64,000 nucleotides of DNA, from NCBI RefSeq assembly GCF_024124665.1, contig NZ_JAMXSB010000009.1, positions 124,001-188,000 on the forward strand, read 5' to 3'. The position numbers were made by a program, and so were the translations under genes. Positions 45,351 to 54,008 of the stretch are shown piece after piece (within the stretch, counting starts at the first letter, position 1; every line of letters begins with the position of its first letter). The notes under the pieces were generated by a model that searched no databases, had not been told where the DNA came from, and saw nothing but the letters and a program-made list of their open reading frames with translations. Origin of the DNA: Pleionea sp. CnH1-48 (GTDB lineage: Bacteria > Pseudomonadota > Gammaproteobacteria > Enterobacterales > Kangiellaceae).

Positions 45351-46427
45351 TTATGATGTTTGAGTTTGTAGTTCTGGCAAAGTCGCTTCTTCTTGATGGT
45401 AAAGTGGAGTGACTTGTGCCCAAAGGGCTTCCTTTAAACTTTGTAGGCTATCCCAGTTTTCTTGTTGTAGCCATTGGGTTAGCGCATCTGCGACATTCGG
45501 AAAATTAACCATTGCAGGTCGTGGCTCGGTGAGCCATTGAGCGACACTGTCATGAGTAAATTGGCTGACAACCGTCGCCATGTTAAGTTGCTGAAGTGCT
45601 AATCCATTGGATTGTTGTTCCATCTGTCCTTTTAACGGCTGAATAAGCAGTTTTTTTCCGAGCTGTATGGCTTCGCTCGGTAATTCAAATCCTGCTCCTG
45701 TAATAATCCCCTCACAAGCATGTAGATGATGTTGAAATCCTTCTCTCGAAAAAGGTCTCACGTGAATATGATGATAATCAACGGCTTCTTTGACACCGTG
45801 ATAGATATAAAACTCATAGTCATTAAAAGGCTTTAACAGGCTGATTAAAGTATTGAGATCATCAAAGGGATAGTAGACCAGATACTCTTTATTGTTGACA
45901 ACACTCTCTCTATGCGGCGCTTCAACCAGTGGAGGTAGAATATCACCATTAAAGTGATCCCAGTGTATTCCAATGGGAAGCGAAACAGGGGCAAAGTATT
46001 TCATCACGAGATCGGTAATCAGGTTGTTATCTTTTTTGGGGATCTGAAAGCGAAAGGCATTTTGATGAGAAACACCGATTGAGAATTTTTTCTGTTTTTT
46101 TGCCGCCCAGGCCGAGATAGGTTCGAAGTCATTGATCACCAAGTCATAGCCAGAAAGATCAAGCGCATTAACGTCTTTGTAAAATTGCCACAAGTTATTT
46201 TTGCAAGCCGTTTTTATATAGCTGATTTGTCCTTTCTCGATGGCGAATGTAAGTCCTTTAAAGCGTTGGAAATCTCCAAAACATTCCATATCAAAATATT
46301 GATCCAGCTCTCGTCCCGAAAACATCCAGTCAACTTCTATTCCTGCTTTGTTTAGAGCTTCACACATTACTCGTGCACGGGTAATGTGACCATTACCCGT
46401 GGCTTGTACGCCATATAGTATTTTCAT
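45351..46427 (-). CDS. MJ1255/VC2487-family glycosyltransferase
   Basis: 358 residues with the family N-terminus MKILYGVQATGNGHITRARV, whose glycine-rich loop and basic residues recall MurG/GT-B enzymes. The donor-site region is ITGAGFELPSEAIQLGKKLL, with the Glu typical of UDP-sugar binding. Substrates are unknown; members resemble lipid-linked glycosyltransferases such as diacylglycerol glucosyltransferases. It is followed on the same strand, upstream in transcription, by a PAP2 phosphatase, and dgkA lies divergently. That grouping suggests a role at membrane lipids. Confidence 0.88.
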   Translation of the reverse strand: MKILYGVQATGNGHITRARVMCEALNKAGIEVDWMFSGRELDQYFDMECFGDFQRFKGLTFAIEKGQISYIKTACKNNLWQFYKDVNALDLSGYDLVINDFEPISAWAAKKQKKFSIGVSHQNAFRFQIPKKDNNLITDLVMKYFAPVSLPIGIHWDHFNGDILPPLVEAPHRESVVNNKEYLVYYPFDDLNTLISLLKPFNDYEFYIYHGVKEAVDYHHIHVRPFSREGFQHHLHACEGIITGAGFELPSEAIQLGKKLLIQPLKGQMEQQSNGLALQQLNMATVVSQFTHDSVAQWLTEPRPAMVNFPNVADALTQWLQQENWDSLQSLKEALWAQVTPLYHQEEATLPELQTQTS

Positions 46428-46471
46428 AGTTTTTTTGTTCGTTTTATAAAGATCAATTAAAAAAGGACCCG

Positions 46472-47002
46472 TTAAAAAGTTGTAACTAAATACAGTGCGC
46501 TACTAGCGGCGAAAATGCCGAGTAGGGCGCCTGCTGCGATATCACCAGGATAATGAACACCTTGAATGATTCGAGATAAACCGATCAGGCCTGCCCAGAT
46601 GAAAACGCTAAGGCTGTAGGCCGGATAAAAGTGGTAAACCATTACAGCGAATACAAATCCTGCAGCGGTATGACCGGAAGGAAAACTGAATTGATCCGAA
46701 GGTTTTATCCAGGCTTGATAGTCCGTTAACCGATCGCAAGGTCGGTCTCGTTTAATGGCGTTTTTCAATATCAGATAAAGGCTGACTTCAATGCCATAGG
46801 CAAGTAACGCGGTCAGAAAAAAAGTGGTTCCGTATATCGGTTCTAACAAACAAAGTGTTAAGCCTATAACAGCGTATAAAGGGCCATCGCCTGTACGAGA
46901 AATAAAACGGACCAGTCGTCTGTAATGACATCCTTGCTTATTGGTTACCCACAAAAAAGCATGGGTGTCCATTAAGTGGATTCTTTGGAGAAAAGTGTTC
47001 AT
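46472..47002 (-). CDS. PAP2-family membrane phosphatase
   Basis: 176 residues with membrane helices and the three PAP2 motifs in order: KNAIKRDRPC (motif 1, Lys and Arg), PSGHTAAGF (motif 2, His) and SRIIQGVHYPGDIAAG (motif 3, Arg, His and Asp). PAP2 enzymes remove phosphate from phosphatidic acid, PgpB-type lipid phosphates or undecaprenyl pyrophosphate in the periplasm. It lies 44 bp before the glycosyltransferase and is likely cotranscribed with it. Confidence 0.92.
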   Translation of the reverse strand: MNTFLQRIHLMDTHAFLWVTNKQGCHYRRLVRFISRTGDGPLYAVIGLTLCLLEPIYGTTFFLTALLAYGIEVSLYLILKNAIKRDRPCDRLTDYQAWIKPSDQFSFPSGHTAAGFVFAVMVYHFYPAYSLSVFIWAGLIGLSRIIQGVHYPGDIAAGALLGIFAASSALYLVTTF

Positions 47003-47189
47003 AATTCGCGCTCACTTTGCTTCATTAATCACACTTTGGTATCCAGGCATGTCAGTCAAGTGAACGCTTTTTGAACGTTTGGTGACAGTCGGTGTTTTTA
47101 GAATGATCGGTTATAAGTTGTTTGGTTATTGATTTAAAATGTCATTAATGTCGAGCAGCAAGTACTGTTAAAGAAATTTGAGGATGGAT

Positions 47190-47564
47190 ATGGCCAAGCC
47201 GGGAAAAACAGGTATAGCACGTATTATTGATGCATTTTTTTATTCTATGAAGGGGTTTAAAGCTGCATGGAAGAATGAGGCGGCTTTTCGTCAAGAAGTA
47301 TTGATGGCAGCGGTTTTGATCCCTGCGGCCTTTTGGTTGGCCCAAGGACATATAGAGTTGATCCTATTGATTGCCAGCGTTTTCTGGGTGCTGATGGCTG
47401 AGCTGATTAACTCTGCCATTGAAGCGGTCGTTGATCGAGTCGGTGCAGAAAAGCACGAACTTTCGGGGCGAGCGAAAGACATTGGCTCGGCGCTCGTACT
47501 GGTCAGTTTGGTGTTAATGGGAATAATCTGGATAATAGTCATTAAAAATCGCTTTTTTGGCTAA
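47190..47564 (+). CDS. dgkA: Diacylglycerol kinase DgkA
   Basis: 124 residues from the ATG at 47190, which follows a TTGAGG ribosome site. Upstream in-frame ATG and TTG are too close to it. DgkA is a trimeric three-helix inner-membrane kinase that recycles diacylglycerol to phosphatidic acid. Key residues are in NEAAFRQEV (N-terminal amphipathic helix) and ELINSAIEAVVDRVG (catalytic Glu and Asp), then RAKDIGSALV. It is divergent from the PAP2 gene, and the two enzymes catalyse opposite steps on lipid phosphate. Confidence 0.95.
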   Translation: MAKPGKTGIARIIDAFFYSMKGFKAAWKNEAAFRQEVLMAAVLIPAAFWLAQGHIELILLIASVFWVLMAELINSAIEAVVDRVGAEKHELSGRAKDIGSALVLVSLVLMGIIWIIVIKNRFFG

Positions 47565-47622
47565 ACCTTTACTTGATTTGGCCGATAACGAGATTGGATA
47601 GTAGTGTTCTTTGAGGTGAACT

Positions 47623-47853
47623 ATGCAAATTGACGGGTTATCAACAGCTTTAGGTGGTTTTCAGAATGCCGTTCAACGTGCTGGAACTGCTGCGCAAGAA
47701 ATCGCGTCTGCTAATGTCGAAAAACAGGGAACACAAAGTTTAGTCGAACCATTGGTTGAGCTTCAGGTGGCAGAGCGAGATGCTTTGGCCAACGCACGCG
47801 TTATTGAAACTGAACAGAAGGTTCTCGGTAGTATTATTGATATCAAGGCCTGA
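47623..47853 (+). CDS. Small helical protein paired with a SprA-family metalloprotease
   Basis: 76 residues, [20 protein letters not shown], then [20 protein letters not shown]. Ends with alpha-helical [25 protein letters not shown]. It has no signal peptide or membrane helix. The alternating hydrophobic pattern resembles the heptads of flagellar rod/hook proteins, and similar small proteins are found next to SprA-type genes in other gammaproteobacteria. It may be an export or activity partner for the next gene, 2 bp away. I do not recognise an assigned function. Confidence 0.7.
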   Translation: MQIDGLSTALGGFQNAVQRAGTAAQEIASANVEKQGTQSLVEPLVELQVAERDALANARVIETEQKVLGSIIDIKA

Positions 47854-47855
47854 CG

Positions 47856-48704
47856 ATGGTTGTTAATCCTGCTACGACAGCTCTTCCTATTACTACGGTT
47901 AATCCGCCAACGGAAGCCGTGCGTAAGGATGCTGAGCGGCAGGAAAGAATTCCAGAGTCTCGACCTGGCACCGAAAGTCAGGGGTTACGTCAGTCAAATA
48001 ATCAAGATTCCGCTGATACTCAAATCTTTGACCAAGAAGGTCAGATAGAAGACGAAGGCTCAGAAGAGCAGAGTCAACAGCAGTCAGACAGTGACCGTGA
48101 TGAAGCGGGCGCTAATAGTGCTGCGTCAGATAACCGTAACACAGGCGTCGAAGAAGAAGCGTCATCCACTGGCGAATTCTTTCAGGAGCGTACAGAGCGA
48201 CAGGAAGCGGCCGAAATTCGAGAGCTTGAACAGATTGATCGTGCCGTTAGAGAGCACGAAGCTGCTCATGCTCGTGTTGGTGGACAATTGGCAGGCTCTC
48301 CCTCATTTGTCTTTAAAACTGGCCCCGATGGAGCTCGTTATGCCGTTGCGGGTGAGGTCTCTATTGATGTTTCAGAAGTTCCTAACGACCCAGAAGCGAC
48401 CATCAGAAAGCTGCAACAAGTTCGACGAGCAGCACTGGCTCCTGCGGATCCTTCTGCACAAGATCAGCGAGTGGCTTCGCGCGCGGCTGCGGGTATTGCT
48501 GAAGCCAGAGCAGAGCTGGCAGCAGATGAGTTGAGCGGTGAAGCCGATAGTACAAGAGGTTCGCTACGAACAGAACGCGAGCCATTAGCCAGTGACGAAG
48601 AGACGGTAGCTACAGACAGCCGACAACGTTTTGAATCTCGATTGCGCTCTCTAGGCGTGCTGAACGCTACAGCAGCAGGCGACCAAGTGAGCTTGCGGGC
48701 TTAA
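47856..48704 (+). CDS. Putative SprA-family (CJM1_0395-type) metalloprotease
   Basis: 282 residues. The N-terminal 110 residues are disordered and rich in Gln, Ser, Asp and Glu. The conserved region begins with [19 protein letters not shown], which contains HExxH, and continues [18 protein letters not shown] and [18 protein letters not shown]. That block is the family signature. It has no signal peptide, so it may act in the cytoplasm or leave by an unusual route. The start is 2 bp after the 76-residue gene and the pair should be cotranscribed. Confidence 0.85.
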   Translation: MVVNPATTALPITTVNPPTEAVRKDAERQERIPESRPGTESQGLRQSNNQDSADTQIFDQEGQIEDEGSEEQSQQQSDSDRDEAGANSAASDNRNTGVEEEASSTGEFFQERTERQEAAEIRELEQIDRAVREHEAAHARVGGQLAGSPSFVFKTGPDGARYAVAGEVSIDVSEVPNDPEATIRKLQQVRRAALAPADPSAQDQRVASRAAAGIAEARAELAADELSGEADSTRGSLRTEREPLASDEETVATDSRQRFESRLRSLGVLNATAAGDQVSLRA

Positions 48705-48962
48705 TTCCGGTTACTACCAAACCTGCCAGGTTATGTCGCAAAATCGTTAAAATTACCAATACCCCACAAATCCCTCTGTTTTTTAATATTTGTTAACATT
48801 TTCATGGCTTCAAACAGGCCCTCCTTATCATTTCAGCTACTCTTTTGTAATAGAATTAACCCCTTTAGAGCATGCTGGTCACCTATTGTGTAAGCCCGCA
48901 AGGGAGTCGTGATGAGTGTGTGGTTATTACTTTGTTAGAAAGACATGGGTAAGGAGCCTACA

Positions 48963-51821
48963 TTGAAACATTGGCAAATACTTGGAGTTGGCGCGTCATT
49001 AATACTGGCTGCCTGCCAATCTCCTAATGTCGCTACTCAAAAATCCGAGAAGCGAGCACTCCCCGAAGGGATCCAATTCATCGAGCGAGTTTCTCAGGTT
49101 GAAGGCGAGATTGTCATTCCTTATGAGAAATATCGAATGGATAATGGACTGACCATCGTGATCCATGAAGATCACTCTGATCCCTTGGCTCATATCGATG
49201 TCACTTATCATGTTGGTTCTGCACGTGAAGAACTAGGTAAGTCAGGATTTGCTCACTTTTTTGAGCACATGATGTTCCAGGGCTCTGAGCATGTGGCTGA
49301 TGAAGAACATTTTAAAATTGTGTCTGAGTCAGGCGGCACTCTAAATGGTACAACCAATAGTGATCGAACCAACTATTACCAAACCGTGCCTGCTAATCAG
49401 CTAGAAAAGATGCTGTGGTTAGAAGCTGATCGAATGGGCTTTTTGTTAGATGCGGTGACTCAAAAGAAGTTTGAGGTTCAACGTGAAACCGTAAAGAATG
49501 AGCGCGGTCAACGCGTTGATAATCGCCCTTATGGTCGATTGTTTGAGCGTGTATCTGAGGCAATGTATCCCGTTGGGCATCCTTACTCATGGCCTGTTAT
49601 CGGTTATATGGAAGATCTTAACCGGGTGGATGTTAATGACTTAAAACGTTTCTTCTTGCGTTGGTATGGGCCTAATAACGCCGTACTAACTGTTGGTGGT
49701 GATGTTGATACTTTGCAAGTACTGACGTTGGCGAAAAAATACTTTGGCTCCATTCCTCGTGGACCTGAGGTCGTTGATATTGAGCCGACCCCTATTAAGT
49801 TAAACGCTGATCGTTATATTTCAATGGAAGACAATGTGCATCTTCCGCTGGTATTGATGTCATATCCTACGGTTTATGCTCGCCATGAAGACGAAGCGGC
49901 TTTGGATTTGTTGGGCGAAATCATTGGTCGTGGCAGAACCTCATTACTCTATAAGAATCTGGTAAAGAGTAGTATTGCTGTGCAATCCAGTGTCAGCCAT
50001 GGCTGTCAGGAACTGGCCTGTAATTTTGTTATGTATGCTCTTCCTCATCCTGCTTCGGGCAAAACGCTGGCAGACATTGAAGCTACGATTCGTGCTTCTT
50101 TAAAAGAATTTGAGCAGCGCGGTGTGACGGATGATGATCTGGCGAAAGCAAAAGCGACATTCGAAGCCAATACTATTTTAGGACTTCAATCTGTTGCCGG
50201 AAAAGTAAGCCAGTTAGCGGCTTACGAAACTTTTACTGGTAATCCTAATTACATACAAAAAGACATTGAGCGCTATAACTCAGTAACACGCGAAGATGTG
50301 ATGCGTGTCTACGAGCAATACCTAAAAGGCAAGCACGCCGTTATCATGAGTATTGTACCTAAAGGGGCGCTGGCTACCATTGCTCATAAAGATACTTTTA
50401 CACCAGCAACACGAGAGTTTGAGTATCAGCCTGTTAAAGAATCTGAATTGAAGAAGCGCGTTGCCGTTGATAATTTTGATCGTAGCAAACAGCCAGAAGC
50501 CGGTGCTAATCCGCTCGTTAAATTACCTGAGTTCTGGAAGTCTACAACAGCTAATGGTATTGAAGTATTAGGTGCGAAGAATGACGAAACACCGACGACT
50601 TCACTATATGTTAGTGTGAAAGGGGGTCATTATAATGAGACGATTGATAAGGCTGGTGTTGCCGAGTTAATGGCTTCATTGATGAATGAATCAACCCGTT
50701 CACGTAGCTCAGAAGCTATGAGCCTTGAACTGCAAAAGCTGGGCAGTTCTATTTCTTTTTCTGCAGATGATGACAGCGTCAACATTTATGTTAATTCCTT
50801 AACAAAGAACTTAGATAAAACACTCGCTTTGTTAGAAGAGAAAATTACTCAGCCTGCTTTTACAGAAGCTGATTTTAATCGCTTGAAAAAGCAAGTCGAG
50901 CAAGGCATCGAAAATCAGAAAAAAGATCCCAGCGCTCTGGCTAGCAATGCCTGGTTGTCTGTACTTTATGGCAATACCATTGCGGGCATTCCTACCTCCG
51001 GTACCTTGAAGTCGGTTGGTGGATTATCTGTGGCAGATGTTAAGGGCTTCTACAGCAAATTCTTTAAGCCTGCGGGGGCAAAGATGGTGGTTGTGACCGA
51101 CTTACCTGAAGACAAAATGAACAAAGCATTGGCTGTTCTTAATTCCTGGAAAGGTAAATCAGAAGCTACAGACGTTACTTTTGCTAAGCGCTCTTTTGAC
51201 CCCAAAACTATTTACATGGTCAATAAAGATGAAGCCGCACAGTCAGTGATTCGCATCGGTAAGCGCAATATCCCTCGTGACTTTACTGGCGAGTTCTTTA
51301 AGTCCGGCTTGATGAACTTCGTTCTAGGCGGAGCATTTAACAGCCGTATTAACTTGAATCTTCGTGAAGACAAAGGCTATACGTACGGTGCTCGTTCTTA
51401 CTTTTGGGGCGACAAGTTGGATGGTGGTTATACGGCAACATCCAGTGTGAGAGCGGACGTAACTGACAAAGCTTTTGTTGAAATCATGAACGAAATTAAA
51501 AACTATCATGACAAAGGTATTGCTGATGAAGAGCTGGACTTTATGCGTCGAGCGATTGGTCAGCGTGATGCTTTGAAGTACGAAACGCCTTCTAAAAAGC
51601 TTGGATTCTTATCTAACATCCTTGACTTCGAATTAGGGCAAGGTTTTGTCGATGAGCAATCAGGTATCATCAAGAATATATCGAAAGATGAGATCAATCA
51701 GCTGGCCAAAAAACATCTGGACGTGAACTCTATGGTGAAATTGGTGGTTGGTGATGCAAAAACTTTAAAGCCTCAGTTTGAAGCTCTGGGTTATAAAGTA
51801 GAGATGCTATCTAACGATTAA
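48963..51821 (+). CDS. Lipoprotein M16-family zinc peptidase
   Basis: 952 residues from a TTG at 48963, which has AAGGAG at the ideal distance. The ATG 18 bases earlier places that ribosome site inside the coding region. This start gives a lipoprotein signal (KHWQILGVGASLILAAC, lipobox LAAC). The first M16 domain has the inverted zinc motif HFFEH (His98, Glu101, His102 from the TTG) and RETVKNERGQR with the distal Glu. The second, inactive half begins near 510. M16 peptidases (pitrilysin type) degrade short peptides, here at the membrane. A terminator follows. Confidence 0.92.
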   Translation: MKHWQILGVGASLILAACQSPNVATQKSEKRALPEGIQFIERVSQVEGEIVIPYEKYRMDNGLTIVIHEDHSDPLAHIDVTYHVGSAREELGKSGFAHFFEHMMFQGSEHVADEEHFKIVSESGGTLNGTTNSDRTNYYQTVPANQLEKMLWLEADRMGFLLDAVTQKKFEVQRETVKNERGQRVDNRPYGRLFERVSEAMYPVGHPYSWPVIGYMEDLNRVDVNDLKRFFLRWYGPNNAVLTVGGDVDTLQVLTLAKKYFGSIPRGPEVVDIEPTPIKLNADRYISMEDNVHLPLVLMSYPTVYARHEDEAALDLLGEIIGRGRTSLLYKNLVKSSIAVQSSVSHGCQELACNFVMYALPHPASGKTLADIEATIRASLKEFEQRGVTDDDLAKAKATFEANTILGLQSVAGKVSQLAAYETFTGNPNYIQKDIERYNSVTREDVMRVYEQYLKGKHAVIMSIVPKGALATIAHKDTFTPATREFEYQPVKESELKKRVAVDNFDRSKQPEAGANPLVKLPEFWKSTTANGIEVLGAKNDETPTTSLYVSVKGGHYNETIDKAGVAELMASLMNESTRSRSSEAMSLELQKLGSSISFSADDDSVNIYVNSLTKNLDKTLALLEEKITQPAFTEADFNRLKKQVEQGIENQKKDPSALASNAWLSVLYGNTIAGIPTSGTLKSVGGLSVADVKGFYSKFFKPAGAKMVVVTDLPEDKMNKALAVLNSWKGKSEATDVTFAKRSFDPKTIYMVNKDEAAQSVIRIGKRNIPRDFTGEFFKSGLMNFVLGGAFNSRINLNLREDKGYTYGARSYFWGDKLDGGYTATSSVRADVTDKAFVEIMNEIKNYHDKGIADEELDFMRRAIGQRDALKYETPSKKLGFLSNILDFELGQGFVDEQSGIIKNISKDEINQLAKKHLDVNSMVKLVVGDAKTLKPQFEALGYKVEMLSND

Positions 51822-51829
51822 TTCTGTTA

Positions 51830-51858
51830 GCCCCTTGCTAGCAAGGGGCTTCTATTTT
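51830..51858 (+). terminator. Rho-independent terminator of the M16 gene
   Basis: Perfect palindrome GCCCCTTGCT / AGCAAGGGGC, folding with a 4-base loop, followed by TTCTATTTT. Confidence 0.88.
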
Positions 51859-52033
51859 GACTCTTTTGGTTGTTTTTTGATCTTTGTTGCTTCTAGTTTC
51901 ATCTTTAGCAAGCACTAATACTTGTGTTGCTTGACTGTTCATTCATTTAAAACGTATCTGTTACTGCATTTTCTGCCAATTTCCCGTATAGTTGCAGCCA
52001 ATTCTTATACTTAAATTTCAGAGTAATTAATCA

Positions 52034-52852
52034 TTGCGTTCAGGGCAATATAGCAGACCATTTCTTAAGTGGGCCGGCGGTAAATTTCGGTTGCTCGACC
52101 GAATTTGTGCTGAGCTTCCTGCTGGAAAAAAGCTTATCGAACCCTTTCTGGGGTCTGGCTCTGTGTTCCTTAATACGGATTACGAGCGCTATTTGCTCGC
52201 TGATATTAATCCGGACCTCATTCACCTCTATAAAACGCTAAAAAAAGAGGGACGCTCCTTCGTTGAATATTCAAAGGAGTTATTTCAGCCTAAATATAAT
52301 AAGGCGCGCAAATACTATGAGTTGAGAGAAGAATTTAATGAAATAGAAGCCAGCGCCAGAAAGGCGGCTTTGTTTCTGTACTTTAATCGCCACGGATATA
52401 ATGGCTTATGTCGCTACAACCTGGATGGTGGCTTTAACGTTCCTTTTGGCAAATATAAGCGGCCTTATTTTCCAGAAAACGAAATGCTGTATTTTTGGAA
52501 GAAGTCCAAGAAAGCCACGTTTGTTAGTGCTGACTTCGAAGATGTGTTAAAGCGTGCAAGGCGTGGCAATGTTGTTTATTGCGATCCTCCTTATGTGCCG
52601 CTGTCTCCGACGGCCTACTTTACAAGTTATGCAAAGCATGGATTTTCGTTGCATGATCAAGAGCGCCTGGCGCATCGAGCGGAGCGGCTAGCCGCACGTG
52701 GTGTATGCGTGGTGGTGTCTAATCATGAAAATGCGTTTACGCGTGATATTTACCAGAGTGCCGACATATCCTCTTTCCCTGTGCGTCGTTTTATTAGCTG
52801 TAACGGCAAGCAGCGTGACCAAGCTCAGGAAGTTCTTGCAGTATTTCGGTAA
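52034..52852 (+). CDS. dam: DNA adenine methylase Dam
   Basis: 272 residues, class D12 adenine-N6 methyltransferase that modifies GATC. Domain order is motif I (FLKWAGGKFRLLDRI), then a target-recognition segment, then the catalytic motif IV (VVYCDPPYVPLSPT). LLADINPDLIHLYKTL and RYNLDGGFNVPFGKYKRP are Dam blocks. The start is a TTG with no strong ribosome site; no better start is present. Dam is usually in an aroKB-damX-dam-rpe run, but here it is isolated between an M16 gene and higBA. Confidence 0.93.
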   Translation: MRSGQYSRPFLKWAGGKFRLLDRICAELPAGKKLIEPFLGSGSVFLNTDYERYLLADINPDLIHLYKTLKKEGRSFVEYSKELFQPKYNKARKYYELREEFNEIEASARKAALFLYFNRHGYNGLCRYNLDGGFNVPFGKYKRPYFPENEMLYFWKKSKKATFVSADFEDVLKRARRGNVVYCDPPYVPLSPTAYFTSYAKHGFSLHDQERLAHRAERLAARGVCVVVSNHENAFTRDIYQSADISSFPVRRFISCNGKQRDQAQEVLAVFR

Positions 52853-52981
52853 TACGTTTTACTTCCAAATGCAAGTAGTTCTCAATTCCTTATATCAAAA
52901 TGGGTCACATTTATAACAATTTGTTCCTAACTGCTCTCCATATTTGTGATTCTGTGTCATATAATAAACCTGACAACTATC

Positions 52982-53006
52982 GCATCTTCTCTCTATGAGA
53001 TGATGC
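52982..53006 (+). promoter_or_regulatory. Inverted repeat before higB
   Basis: GCATCTTCTC and GAGATGATGC surround five bases with one mismatch. It lies just upstream of the higB ribosome site (AAGGGAG) and 17 bp after a TATAAT (52960-52965). A HigA operator is the usual reading; as RNA it would be a small stem near the start codon. Confidence 0.55.
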
Positions 53007-53021
53007 TAAGGGAGAAAAACA

Positions 53022-53285
53022 GTGAAAGTCGTAGCAACGAATCGGCTTGCTGAGGCGAAGGAGAAATTCCCCGCTTCCGCAGTGGCTTTGGACGGCTGGT
53101 TTCGCATAATGTCTTATTCCGATTTTTCCTCGGATATAGCATTACGTCGAACGTTTTCTGAATTGCGAAATACAGGAAACGATTATTGGTTTCTTGTGCC
53201 CGGAACGACATTGTTGTTGAAAGCAACGATACATTTTGGTTCACAAGTAGCAATGGTTAAAGACATTCGACCCGGTGTAATGTAA
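53022..53285 (+). CDS. higB: HigB-like type II toxin
   Basis: 87 residues, GTG start with AAGGGAG upstream. HigB toxins are ribosome-dependent mRNA interferases of RelE fold. The alignment with E. coli HigB is clear in the N-terminus (NRLAEAKEKFP) and in YWFLVPGTTLLLKATIHFGSQ. This protein is about 15 residues shorter at the C-terminus, and the THKEYD-like catalytic end is absent. The toxin may therefore be weak or dead. The antitoxin gene follows by 24 bp. Confidence 0.78.
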   Translation: MKVVATNRLAEAKEKFPASAVALDGWFRIMSYSDFSSDIALRRTFSELRNTGNDYWFLVPGTTLLLKATIHFGSQVAMVKDIRPGVM

Positions 53286-53309
53286 ACAAATTTTTGAGGA
53301 GATAGAGGA

Positions 53310-53726
53310 ATGAACGCAATGAACGAACAACTGCAAACAGCTATAGACCACTGGGGTGCTGTAGCCCCTATGATTCAATGTCCAAGTGTTGAACAGGAAT
53401 ACGAGACGTTATTAGAGCATATGGAAGAGGCACTGACTCTTGCAAATGGTAACCCTGATAGCCCTCTGAACAGTTTGATACAAGTGATGGCTCAAGCGAT
53501 TAAGCAGTACGAAGAGCAAAACATCATGAACGCTACAGGTGGTGGAATCTCGGCTCTCAGATATTTAATGAAAGTCCACAAAATCAAACAATCTGATTTG
53601 AAAGAGGTGGGCAGCCAAGGTGTGGTTTCTGAAATTTTAAATGGTAAGCGTTCTCTTACTGTTCGACATATCAGAGCTTTATCCAAGCGATTTGGTATCA
53701 GCCCAAACACGTTTTTGGAACCTTGA
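53310..53726 (+). CDS. higA: HigA-like antitoxin (HTH protein)
   Basis: 138 residues, the same length as the E. coli HigA. The N-terminal half is helical and binds toxin. The C-terminal HTH is GGGISALRYLMKVHKIKQSD, then LKEVGSQGVVSEILNGKRSL. It ends in LSKRFGISPNTFL, which matches the HigA ending. It should neutralise HigB and repress the operon. GAGGAGA lies before its ATG. Confidence 0.88.
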   Translation: MNAMNEQLQTAIDHWGAVAPMIQCPSVEQEYETLLEHMEEALTLANGNPDSPLNSLIQVMAQAIKQYEEQNIMNATGGGISALRYLMKVHKIKQSDLKEVGSQGVVSEILNGKRSLTVRHIRALSKRFGISPNTFLEP

Positions 53727-53769
53727 TCATTAAATAAGGAACACTTTTTCTTGTTGTACTCTGGTTTAT

Positions 53770-53810
53770 CCGTTTAATTTAATTCCAGTGTCTGGTATTT
53801 AATTAAACGG
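53770..53810. other. Long imperfect stem-loop after higA
   Basis: CCGTTTAATT at 53770-53779 pairs with AATTAAACGG at 53801-53810, and CCAG / CTGG pair inside. There is no T run. It may stabilise or end the higBA transcript. A second stem, TTAATAAGCA / TGCTTATTAA, lies at 53855-53885. Confidence 0.6.
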
Positions 53811-54008
53811 ATGGCCGCCGTTTCTTAGCGCTTTTCTTAAATGATTACTCTGCATTAATAAGCAACATTTTACGCTGCTTATTAAGGCTTTCTTACGTCT
53901 AAACTATCTATAAAAGTTATTGGTTGTACGCGACAAAATAGGTCGTAGCTGCTTACCACCCTCAATGTGTACATGAAGGTGATAAGCGAGTGACATGTGA
54001 TAATAAAT

